A DNA stretch of 64,000 nt, from assembly GCA_028456385.1 (NCBI GenBank), contig JALNQF010000045.1:124001-188000 (forward strand), written 5' to 3'. Source of the stretch: Ophiosphaerella korrae. Taxonomy: Eukaryota > Ascomycota > Dothideomycetes > Pleosporales > Phaeosphaeriaceae. A program made the position numbers and the translations under genes. Shown piece after piece: positions 10,402-20,893 of the stretch (position 1 is its first letter; each line of letters begins with the position of its first letter). The notes beneath the pieces are model-generated. The model ran no database searches, was not told where the DNA came from, and saw nothing but the letters and a program-made list of their open reading frames with translations.

Positions 10402-12028
10402 ATGGGTGCATATGTGACAACGAAGCACTCTCCCACTTCAAAGTCAAAGATGGAGAGGCCTTCTAGCGTCACGAGACGGTCATTTCAAGCTTATGTGGAA
10501 GCACAATGTACTCTCAACCCGTGCTTGATGAACCTTTATCGATTTCTTTCTAATCCAAACGAGCGCCCAAACGGGTGTCGAGTTTGCGCTATAGATTTTC
10601 GAAAAGGAATGAAAAAACCCACAATACGGCCAATAGTTACCTTTGACCAATTGGATACTGAAATCCAGGCAAACCTCTTTGCTTCGGATGACGAAGAACT
10701 TGAAGGGCGTATCTTGATTATCGAGGACCTGAATCGAGATATCGTCGAGTTATTGGGATCCGAGCTAGATATCGATCCTTTGTTCTTTGCATTACACATA
10801 CATACCGCTCATAGAACGAGCTCGAGACATCAAACACCAGACGAGGCTACCTTACCATCACGACTTTTGTCGCAAGACTTTATCAATATGCTCTATCATC
10901 GATCAGTAGTCTGCGACGATGACATACCGCTCAAGGGCCATTTTCTAAAAAATTCAACAGTGGAGCGAAAGCTGGTGTTCATTCGTTCTTTAAAAGTGGG
11001 CTTTGTTCAAAATTGCGTGTCAGTTATACGAATAGGAAAGCGGAAAGGCTCTTGGCTCGGTGGGTATTGATAGCATGGAATTCATCATTTAGTTAACATA
11101 AATAGCGCTAATACTCGTGGATCCGCCCCTTGGTAATACATACATCAAAGATGATGCCCAGGAAAATGGCACGCAGAGAGTGTCATTGCATTTGAGGCCT
11201 TTCCTCGGCGCTTATGAAGATTTTCTAGGGCCAGGATCAGTATCGAATAAACCTGAGGAGGTTACACGAAACGACGGAATGTTTGAGGATCTCCAGCAAT
11301 ACTGGGCGCGGGCGAGCCCAGAATGTTTTGAGCCAACAAATCCCTCCATTCAATCACTGGCATACTATACCCTGAAGATAACTGCTGCAGAATGGGTGAA
11401 GTATGTGGCAGTTATGCAATACTGTATAAAACAGTACGAGTACAACCACGATAGACTTCCAGCACTATCGCTCGATAGGTTTGACGAAGATCTCCGTGAA
11501 CTCCAAAGCTGGAGACGCCGTACCATGGTCTCACAAGGGAAAATAAACCATGCTCTTCGATTCATTTCTTCCCGAAACTCCCCATCGAGTTCCAAAAGCA
11601 AAAGTCGTGAGCTGGAATTGCTGAGTGGCGATTTCAAATACATCAACAACAGTATAAACACGGCGGGTCGGCGCTTGGAAAGCATGCTCCCTGTTGTAAT
11701 GACTTTTGTTCAAATTACCGATGCACGACGGTCGTTTGCAGAGACGGCAGATATCAGTCGCTTGACTATCCTCGCTCTGATCTTTGTTCCTTTAACTTTT
11801 GTCTCCAGCCTCTTCAGTATGAATTCAGATAATCTTCCCGGAAGAAGAGATTTTTGGTTGTACTTGGCTGTTGCCGTTCCATTGACAGGAATGGTTGTGC
11901 TTGTGGCGCGGCCACCTATAGCTCTAGTGAAGAAAGTCGTTGTTTGGTATTTGGACCAGAGAAAGCAAAATTCTGTACGAAGGCTAAGTGAAAGAAGGGA
12001 CTCCATTTCGCAGGAATTGGCGGCTTAA
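10402..12028 (+). CDS. CorA-like Mg2+ transporter-family membrane protein
   Basis: Two exons, 10402-11059 and 11106-12028, encode about 526 residues. The 46-bp intron (GTGGGT donor, GTTAACA branch, AATAG acceptor) joins ...SWL to ALILVDPP in phase. The C-terminal end has the CorA layout: a long helical region, then a first membrane segment (about LTILALIFVPLTFVSSLF) and a second (FWLYLAVAVPLTGMVVLV) separated by a short loop. The loop begins SMN where classical CorA channels have the GMN selectivity motif. The N-terminal domain is fungal-specific in appearance. It is therefore a divergent CorA relative whose transport of Mg2+ is unproven. An alternative start at 10450 is possible. Two copies of the same MITE flank the gene. 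Confidence 0.8.
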
Positions 12029-12540
12029 GTATAGGGTCATCAGGAGTCGTGCCAAGTTGCATAGGGGTTCTATTCTGTAGGGGCACAGACGACGATACAA
12101 CTGCGTTGAAGCCGACAAGCCACTATGTTGGTAGCACTCCCAGTACGAGATTCATTATGGTATTGAAGTATTGAAGGGAGCAAAAAAAAAAACTAGTTTA
12201 CGACCCCAATGAGGCAAATCCTCCATGGATACGTAAGACTCGAGAAGGCATCATAGACAAATCAAAATAGTTATAGATGGTATAGAATGTTGTCAGGCTG
12301 GGGAACTGAGGAGGCTATAAATTTTATAGTTCTGATATTGCAGCAGCCGAGCTTGTAGATGATATTTCAGTCACCTGAAGTTTGCGGAAATGCTCCAGAT
12401 AACGAATCGTTAGCTATATAGAGGTAAGCTAAGGATATATAGGGACTCGCTACGTATAGGCCAAGGCTGTGCGCCAAATGGTATGGGAACTACGGTGGTT
12501 ACCGTGACAATTTGACTGGGGAGGGCATGCCTCTTGCCGA
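12029..12540. other. Intergenic, nothing recognised
   Basis: AT-rich 3' flank of the CorA-like gene with a short A-run near 12181. No coding signal is seen before the inverted-repeat cluster that follows. Confidence 0.4.
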
Positions 12541-12871
12541 CGAGATTCTCGGAACTATTTCGCCTCAGTGTTTGCACTGCAACCTTTAGCATAAAATGTA
12601 TTTAGCTTAGTTACTACAGTACCTTCGCATGGCAGAGCGCATCCCTATCAAAGTTTGGCGAATCAGAGCATAACAGCCAGTGTGATCTAGAGCCATAATT
12701 CGTCAAACTTTGACAGGGATGCGATCCGTCGTGCGAATGCACTGTAGTTACCTAGAGCGCTAAGAAGAGAGTTCTCCTACTAGGACCTAACTACACCACG
12801 TAACGGTGTCTTCTTGTTCGCGCTGAAGGTTGCAGTACGAAAACCAAGGCGAAATAGTTCCGAGTATCTCG
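12541..12871. mobile_element. Outer inverted-repeat element enclosing a MITE
   Basis: Two 50-bp arms, 12541-12590 and 12822-12871, are inverted copies with about seven mismatches, mostly transitions. Both contain CTCGGAACTATTTCGCCT and CTGCAACCTT. The 231 bp between them contain a complete second inverted-repeat element at 12611-12750. This suggests one transposable element inserted into another, or a composite foldback element. Confidence 0.65.
12611..12750. mobile_element. Palindromic 140-bp MITE, copy 2
   Basis: TTACTACAGT at the left and ACTGTAGTTA at the right start inverted arms of about 60 bp. They share GCATCCCT(A/G)TCAAAGTTTG, with scattered transitions. The centre holds AACAGCCAGTGTGATCTAGA. 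The same element, with part of its left arm missing, lies at 10103-10212. There is no coding capacity. The terminal TTA/TTA may include a TA target duplication. Confidence 0.75.
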
Positions 12872-13283
12872 CCTATACTGTAATACCCTTTCTAGGCAGA
12901 TCTAATATACCTATAATAAATATTGTACTATTATATAGTTAGCACTAGCCCTATGTAGACTGAAAGGACTGCCGCCAAAGGTAGTCAAGCAGCTGATGAT
13001 GAGCACAGTACTGCCAGTAACAGACTACGTATCTCTGATATAGTAGCTACTCGCGACGTACGAGATGATGCAACTATGAGCAATAGTCCTCCAGTCCTCC
13101 AGGACACCTTGAACAAAGAGCAGATTGGTGCTTCAACAATGAGTGACCATTTTCATTCTAGAAAGAACGAAACAATTTCTCCAGCGCAGGATTTGATTTA
13201 TATTATATATTACAATATATACATTATATGATCTTACGACCTTGGTTTTTACAGGATTAATAGTGGAACTCTGCCCCCACTAA
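12872..13283. other. Intergenic, nothing recognised
   Basis: AT-rich sequence that includes a TATA-rich stretch around 13197-13230, downstream of the secreted-protein gene. No gene is seen. Confidence 0.4.
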
Positions 13284-13958
13284 CTATTGCGGATTGGGGG
13301 TCGATGCGTTTGGGTCATCCGTAAGCACAACATAGAACCCCAGCGGGCAAGTCTTGTTGCTCTGCTTGAATGAAAATGTCGTAGTTTTAGAACATAAGCT
13401 TCCGCTCACAGTCACCTTGCCGATATTTGGAGGAATTCCGCAAGGAGCAGAATTGACTACATAGCTATTGCCAGGTTTGATCGTTGGAGGCGGATTTGGT
13501 GGGCTTGGGCCTGGCCGAGGTTGTTTGTTGTATGTAGTCTGACCAGGAACTGCACCGACGTTGATATCATAACCAGTGAAGGTGAATTCGCCACTGCCAA
13601 AGTAGAAGAAGAAGCCAAGTGCTTGAGCGATATTCGGGAAGTCGAAGACGAGGTTACAGATCTTTCCTTGGACAGCATTCGAGTCAAGTTCGAGATTAAA
13701 GATTGTGCAAATGTCGTTGGGTGTTATGGTCGCCCATTCAGTGGCTGGGTATGCCTTGTTGGGATTTTTGGCGCTAATTGGGACAAGGACTGAGGTCGAT
13801 ATTGATCCATTCGGAAGTTTACCATCGGGTTGGGCGGCGTTTGCAGGGCAGGTGGCGTCATGATTGAAAATGTCGAAAGTGCGAGTTGCCAGGGAAGGAG
13901 TGATAGGGACCGCAGAGGCCAAGGCTAGAAACGTCGATGCGAAGAAAAAGCTCTTCAT
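13284..13958 (-). CDS. Secreted But2-like domain protein
   Basis: Encodes 224 residues from ATG 13958, chosen because it opens directly on a signal peptide (MKSFFFASTFLALASAVPIT). The mature part has a mixed beta-rich character with ICTIFNLELDSNAVQGKICN and LVFDFPNI. This arrangement is typical of fungal extracellular proteins carrying the ubiquitin-3-binding But2 C-terminal domain. A Pro-rich hinge (PRPGPSPPNPPPTIKPG) splits the domain, and several Cys could form disulphides. The role of the family outside the cell is not established; wall association or virulence has been proposed for some members. Family assignment is by resemblance of these blocks and is moderately secure. Confidence 0.7.
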   Translation of the reverse strand: MKSFFFASTFLALASAVPITPSLATRTFDIFNHDATCPANAAQPDGKLPNGSISTSVLVPISAKNPNKAYPATEWATITPNDICTIFNLELDSNAVQGKICNLVFDFPNIAQALGFFFYFGSGEFTFTGYDINVGAVPGQTTYNKQPRPGPSPPNPPPTIKPGNSYVVNSAPCGIPPNIGKVTVSGSLCSKTTTFSFKQSNKTCPLGFYVVLTDDPNASTPNPQ

Positions 13959-16064
13959 GATGAAGTATGTGTGAGACGGCTTTTTCAGGAGGCGGAGCGG
14001 TTGCATAAATCTAGCAATCGTGAGCTTGAAGACGCCTTGCAGGACCTTGTTGTCGCATGCGTCAACTCTTTATACGTAAGCCTTGATATGCATAATTCAA
14101 TAGTACGCTTAACTAGCCGCAATTCCAATGAGTTTGAGGGTCGCATGTGGCATAATCATGGCTAGAGAACGTTTACACTACCAACATCTCAGTCAAGGTT
14201 AATCACAAGAAGATGTGATTGCTGGATGAAGCTAAATTCCCGAGAAATGCGACCAATGTGACTTGTCGCCAGGAAAAGGTACAGTCTAGATTTCGTCTCC
14301 TATGTCAACCGCCACTGAACAATGTTTTAGGTTTTCAGGACCACAACCAATTCCCACCTGATCCTAGAATAGAACTAAGTTCAGTGTGAACTAACAGACG
14401 CAGGAACCATCGGTATCGGTACCCCGCAGGAATTCCCGAGTTGGTGCAACACTCATCTAATGACATTGGGCAAAGGACTGAGCGCACCATCGTACAGGGG
14501 CGTGGTTGTGACTCGAGGCCGTCTCAATTTCGAACATACTAGCTAGCTAGTATTTGAGGCTTGAACATGGTGCCCGCTACTCTTTATGCTATTGTTGAAG
14601 CTATACATCACAACGAGCGAACCTTGGGTCATCATAAAGAAAAGTTCAACGCGAAGATGATGGTGTGGCAGCTAACGGCGTGGTTTGACGCGTTGGGCAC
14701 GTGTGCGCTTAACCTAAACCGAGACAGGATGCCCACAATCTGCAACACTCCCTCCTCGTTTCACCTCACAACATCGCAAATCCCTTCAAACAACGCGTAA
14801 AAATTGCAGTACGGAACTACAAGACTCAACAAGTCTTTCATCACGCTCATGGCAGCTTTTATCAGCCCAATCATAATATGGTATTCACAACATGGTATTA
14901 CCACAGGCACTTGGTCATTGAAACATCAATGGTAGTATGCCACAATTTGCGACAGGGTCTACTAAACCCTCAAATCACAAAGTCAGCGAGCATGCGGAAT
15001 ATATAAGGTTGTTTTGTACCCCAAAATTTTCCTTGACTAGTACATAGCGAAAAAGAAAGCGCCAAGTGCACGCAAAAGCGGATCTGACTTTGCCATTATC
15101 GAAGAGCTCTTCAAAGAGGAGGGATGATTTTGGTCGTATTGCGAGTATTATCCCCTCGAGCACCCGTTCGTTATTTCTTACACAATTGGCTCTGTCTCAT
15201 GACGGCGGACTGCACTAATACTAACAGAACAGAACACAAGTCACCAACAGCGGCCATGGTGTAATTGCTCTAAACTCAAATATTGAGGCTGTATAGCATC
15301 ATAGCACATCTTTGGGGCGTTCTGTCAAATACTCCATGGTTTTTCGATATTCTATCGTCTGGCGCGAAATGACTTCTCTCAAATTGATCAGTAGAACTGC
15401 CGCACCATGCTACCGCATTGGTGTCGGTCTGAGCAGTCCAGACCGGCAGCAGTGCGGTAGCATAGTGCAGACTTTTATTTTAGCTAAGGCCATTCGCGCC
15501 ACACAATAGAATAGTAAGTAACCATGGAGTACCTAAGTTGGCATTGCGCTTGACGAAACAAAGAAGATGCAACGGTGGGTAAGCTAGGGGATCCATTTTG
15601 AAGTGCGATAGGTCAAATGACTAATATCCAGCATGTTTCGTAAGATAGTATTGTTCATATAATTGACGTCACACCAGTAGGTAAACAGCATCGTTATTGG
15701 TTGGCCTCACGTCGCTCGCCAATGAGGTTTGCCTAACGTGGCTGTGTAAAACTGCACTCACACATTCGATTCGGCAGCGCCTTTCCTCGGAGTTTGTAGG
15801 ACGTCAAATTTATTGTTCGACACTTCGATCATATTGTGCGCGAGGTCTTAAGGTCGTGCGAGCTCTACCTATTGACGCCTCTGCTTATGTTCCAGTAAGT
15901 ACTTGGGGGCGCAAAGTCGTGCAACGAGGCTGTGAGAGCGCGACTCATGATGCATACTAGTAGCGTAAAATTAGATCACACTACATAAATATCGGCTTCC
16001 GATCCCATTTATGACTTCTCTGTCGTGAGAGTGCAGGCAAAGACCCCATGAGCTTCGACACACA
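13959..16064. other. 2.1-kb gene-free region
   Basis: No supported gene. The only structure I see is the hairpin at 15397-15470. Short frames on both strands lack recognisable content. Confidence 0.4.
15397..15470. repeat. Imperfect 74-bp palindrome
   Basis: Left arm (CTGCCGCACCATGCTACCGC...) and right arm (...GCGGTAGCATAGTGCAG) pair over roughly 33-35 bases with a few mismatches around a short loop near CAGTCC. It could be a tiny foldback element, or encode a hairpin RNA. It occurs once in the window. Confidence 0.55.
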
Positions 16065-18433
16065 ATGTCACACTCTTCACGGTTGAACTCAAATCCCCCA
16101 CTGACTGTACCACAGTATAGCTATATTCGCCAGGAAGCCCACACAGATGGCACGTCGAGCGATTGGACCCACTTCCAGCCGGACGAGCAACCTGGAACTC
16201 ATTTAAACAATGCCAATGAGACTACCCCAGCATTGTTTCTTCCAAATGAAACAATTGCGAAGCCTGCTCCTCGTTCATTTGAACGAGATAGTGAAACCTT
16301 TGGCCAGGCCTCTTCCGCTACTGATTCGCATGAGATTCGGACCGAACCTAAGTCTTTTGGACTCACATCCTCGAGTGCACCTCGAAAGGGGCTTTCAAAT
16401 ATTACTACATTTTTCGGCAAGCGCTTTGGTAGCATCAGCAAATGGTGGCAGGGCCATAGATACCTCAATGCATGGTGGTGGGAGGCAACCTGCTGCGCCA
16501 TCGCACTCGGTGCGCTTCTCGCTATCGTCGCCACCATCCGTATCCATGAGAGCAAGGCACTTCCTCAATGGCGGTTTGGTCTCACTGTGAACGCCATCAT
16601 AGCTGTCTACACTGTCATCTTGAAAGCGGCGGCCGGGCTCGTTTTGGCTGAGGGCATCAGCCATCTTAAATGGATTGCTGTCGCTCGACCACAGTCTCTT
16701 TCTACGTTTGTTGCGCACGATGATGCATCTCGAGGCCCTCTGGGTGCATTGAAGCTCTTGTGGAGTAATCAGTACAGGTCAAAAGACTTTCATATCTCGC
16801 CATTCATCTCATCTCTGGGTGCCTTGATAACCATCTTCATACTTCTATTAGACCCATTTTCGCAGCAGATCATTCGAACATACCAGTGTGAGAGACAGAT
16901 ACCTAGTGAGAATGGCACTATCACAAGGACGAATGTGTATAAAGAGGTAAATGGCTCAATTTCCATGACCTTCAAATGGATCTCAATGCTAATACGTGCC
17001 GTCTTTATTAGGTTGGAAAGCACTCTGGAGCTATGGAAGCCACTATTCAAGTCCCCGTCCGAAACGCCGTATACAACGGCATATTTGCTACACAAAAGAC
17101 GGATGCGGCTTTCACTTGTCGCACTGGAAATTGCACATTCGCCGAAAAATATACGACTATGGCTTATTGTGCTTCCTGTATGGATGCGACCCAAGACCTG
17201 AAGTTTATACAGTATAATGAATTTGACGATTTCATGAATCGATCAATGCCCCATACAAATGTCAGTCTACGCGTAGGTCGTGGATACTTAACACTATCAC
17301 GTGGTGGCGAATCAATGACTCGTGGATATGTTGGACTCAAGTCTTACTATGATTCTGAGGTTAATATGATTCGCTGGGATGGCCAGGCAGCTATCCCCGA
17401 CAAGAATCAGACTATCAGAGCTCATCGCTGCAAGATATACCCATGCCTCAAAACACTCAGAGCCAATGTCTCCACCGGTGTGGTGAGAGAAGAAGTTGTT
17501 GAGGAATCAGGCGACGTCTTTAGCAACTTGGTAGCACCGGCCAATTTGAGCGCTGTAAGATCCGTGGCCGATCTTGATTGCGTGCAAAGTGCCGACCAAC
17601 GGCAAATTTTGAAACAGCTGGGTTATCAATTCAATGAGACGACTCGATGGTTGACATATAACGTATCTCTGGCGAACGGTACTATCGAGCATCCAGTATA
17701 TGCGCCAGATCGTGGCAATAGTCCATGCAAGAGAGCACCCGCCAATCAATTTCCCGATCTTTGCAAAGGAAACCAAACAACAGCGAAAGCTGATGAGGCC
17801 ATCCCCGCAAGGTGTATATACAACATTGGAGTAGTCACGGCTTCCAGCCTGGATGGGAATTTGTTCACTCAGATGTTCTCCGGACAGATTTTAAATTCTT
17901 GGTCGGGATATGGTTATCCTGGGTATGAAGGCGCAGAGGCACTCAATGCTGTCTTCAATGCAGGTTCTGGAAACGGAAGTCTAGAAGATGTACAAGGTAT
18001 CATGCGTGACATGACGGACACCCTAACCGCATACATACGGCAAGCTGGAGACAAAGGTTTCAGCGAACACGCAACGGGAGTCATGTATGACTACACGAGC
18101 TGTATCCAGGTAAGGTGGGCATGGTTGGCCTATGCGGCGATAGTTGTGGGGTTGCTTTTGATCTTCTTTACATGGATGCTTGTGTATGCCCGAAGTAGCC
18201 AGTTGCGGCTCCAAAAACAATGGGCGAGCCAAAATTCGGCCGATTCAGTTCATAATTTTAAGTCTTCGGCATTATCAACCTTGTTTCACGGTTTGGATGA
18301 AGATAGTCTAAGGCACATGGAAGGCATCGGTGCGTCCAATCAGGAGAAGGAAGTAGGAAAGACGGCGAAGGAGGTCACGGTTAAACTTGTAGCGACTGCT
18401 CAAGGGTGGAAGTTGTCTTCTGTGAACTCATAG
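16065..18433 (+). CDS. DUF3176 fungal membrane protein
   Basis: Two exons, 16065-16946 and 17012-18433, give about 767 residues. The 65-bp intron (GTAAAT donor, ATGCTAATAC branch, TTATTAG acceptor) preserves frame. A cytosolic N-terminus (about 1-145) is followed by the DUF3176 signature WWWEATCCAIALGALLAIVA and AEGISHLKWIAVARPQSLS, with further membrane segments up to about residue 275. A long lumenal or extracellular region with many N-glycosylation sites (NGT, NGS, NVS, NET) ends in one more membrane helix (WAWLAYAAIVVGLLLIFFTW) and a cytosolic tail. This topology is characteristic of the family, whose function is unknown. Confidence 0.88.
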
Positions 18434-20128
18434 CAAGTGTAGACAAGACAATTGTATTTCGCTCGAGCACTAAAACTAGTACCGAATTCCAAGTGCGTCC
18501 ATTATCGGAAATTAGAACAACGTTGGAAGCGAAGTCACGCCGGCGCGGCAAAAGTAGTGATGCTTTCGACGCGTGTCCAACATCAAGTACCCTTGATTCC
18601 TGAATACGAGAATACACCGAGGTAGGTGATAAACGGCTCGATTGTAGCACAGATAGTCTGCTGATACCTTCGGAATGAAATTACACCTGACGGATTCATC
18701 ACATGAAGTGTCTTGCTGTAAAGCTATGATAGTATCTAGATAGGTAGGTGCTATCTTGTTACCCCGAGATGCTATCAACTTAGAATACACACTCCAACTA
18801 CGAGAGTTACGCATTCAGGCTGATAAAAAAAATGGAGAAGGAGCACATGCGACTCAACAGTATTCATTTTGCTTTTCTCAATCAACAAGAGTGATCCACC
18901 TTGTCAAATATTTGTCTTTTCGAGGCAGTCTTATTTTACATTCCTTAAAAATAAAATTTTACAATGTAAAGTGTATTTATAGCACCAAAAAAAAACACGT
19001 ATATACAACACTTCAGTTTCCATGATGGACCACAGTCGACATGGGGTAGAATGTATATCTAATAATGCAGTATTTTCTCAGATGTCCTTGAAGTATGATA
19101 GGGACTGATAAATGAACTCAGGAAAAATCTGTGGAAAAGCAAGCAGGTCGTAAAATCAAAGTAAGCCATAATTCAAAACGCAATCTCAAATAATATATAC
19201 AGTGAAGATATAATATAAATGTAAGTCATCAAAAGACCAAATAACATGTACGGTAGTCACTGTAGATAATGAGAGCGACATATTGACTTAGCAATAGCTT
19301 GCAACTTTGCAGGTTCCAAGAAGGAGCACATCAGAAAATTAAATAAATACAAACATTATCCTTCATTATCCAGACATGACCATCATCGTAGCTGGGCTTG
19401 AAAGTCCAACAGACGCAGCAAAGCCCAAAAACCAGCATTTGCCCCATCAAGAGCAAAACAAAGAGACATATCATCACAAGAATCCATCGATGCACGAACC
19501 AGACATAAAACACACCACCTAACCATCCCAACACGTCTCAAACCACAGCACATATCGCACCTGATCCACTTCCTCCTCACGCACCGTCACACGGAAACCC
19601 CTCCCTTACGTCACCCCACCCACGTTCCCGCCCAATACCCGCCGGCGCCCATGTGCGACCGAGACATGCAATGCCATCTGAATTCGATCAACGCCGTGTC
19701 ATCGACAGCACATATCGAACCATTTGGTATGCAAGGTGGGTGGGATTGGAGTTGTGATAGTAGGGATGTGTTTGGGGGGAGGTCCTGGCTTTTGGTGAAA
19801 GGAGAGGTGGGCGGTATGTTTCTGAGAGTGCGATGGCCAAAGGAATGAATGTGGTACGGTAATGCGGAATTGAGAACTATCAGGTGTCATGGTATGAAGA
19901 TTGGAAAGTTTCAGATGAGGGGCATGATATATCACAAGCAATTGCACAGTAAAGTGTTTTTTGTAGGTTTTCAAGTTCTGCTAATCTCCAACACTGTCCT
20001 CGACTAATTACAATTACCCTCTGCGACACCAAGGATATCTACTGGAATATAAAGTACCGATCCTTTTGTGCAATGCATCATGTAAGGTCATAGCCTACCC
20101 GTAGGTATGCTCAATTGAATGTTGACAT
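18434..20128. other. 1.7-kb gene-free region
   Basis: AT-rich between about 18880 and 19330. No coding domain, tRNA or strong repeat is visible. It separates two genes whose 3' ends face each other. Confidence 0.4.
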
Positions 20129-20893
20129 TTACAAGAAGAAAGCAGCGAAAGCACCAACACCAGCAACGAAGCCAGCGGCGTTGAGCGAGTTGGCAGCACC
20201 AGTGAACTGAGCTGGGACGGAAGGCTTGGTGTAAGCACTGCATAGTTGTTAGTTATGTGTTCAAGTGTAGGATGGCTGTAAAACTTACCCAGTGCCAGTG
20301 GGGTAGACTGGCTTGGCAGGGGAACCAGTGCCAACCGGGCCGGATGGGTAAGGGGCACCACCACCGGATGGGTAGGGGGCACCACCGGAAGGCTTGCCAC
20401 CTGGGTGGGAGGGCTTGGGGCCAACTGGGTAGCCGGAGCCAGTGGGGTAGGGAACGGTGACAGTGATGGTGGTCGAGCTGATGCAAGACTCCTCAGGCTT
20501 AGAGGGCTTAGAGACAGGCGAGACGGGCTTGGAGGAAGCGGGGACAACAGGATATCCGGGAACAACGGGGTATCCGGGGACGGAAGAGACCTTGGGAGTC
20601 TCAACTGGGTAGACTGGGTAACCAGGAACGACCGACGAAGGCTTGGAAGGAGCCGACGAGACGGGGTAGACCGGGTACTCAGGGGCCTTGGAGGAGGGCT
20701 TGGTGGGAGCCGAGCTTACTGGGTAAGCTGGGTACTCAGGAGCCACAGGAGTAGAGACCTTAGGAGTCTCGGCGGGGTAGGCAGGGTAGGCAGGGGGAGT
20801 GGAAGTGACAACTGGTGCCTCTCCGTATCCGTAGCCGGGGACAGCGGCAGCGATGCTAGCGAAAGCAGCGAAGGCGGCAATGGTGTAACGCAT
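20129..20893 (-). CDS. Proline-rich GPI-type cell-wall protein
   Basis: Two exons, 20893-20289 and 20237-20129, encode 237 residues. The intron (GTAAGT donor, CATAACTAAC branch, GCAG acceptor) lies near the 3' end. It adds a terminal exon ending AGFVAGVGAFAAFFL, a hydrophobic tail after a small-residue stretch, as expected of a GPI attachment signal. The start is a signal peptide (MRYTIAAFAAFASIAAAVPG). The body is repetitive: PEYP(A/V)YPVSSAP(T/S)KPSS occurs twice and PGYPV units several times, followed by a CISSTTITVTVPYP motif and a Gly/Pro/Ser-rich segment. Wall anchoring is inferred from the signals at both ends. Confidence 0.85.
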
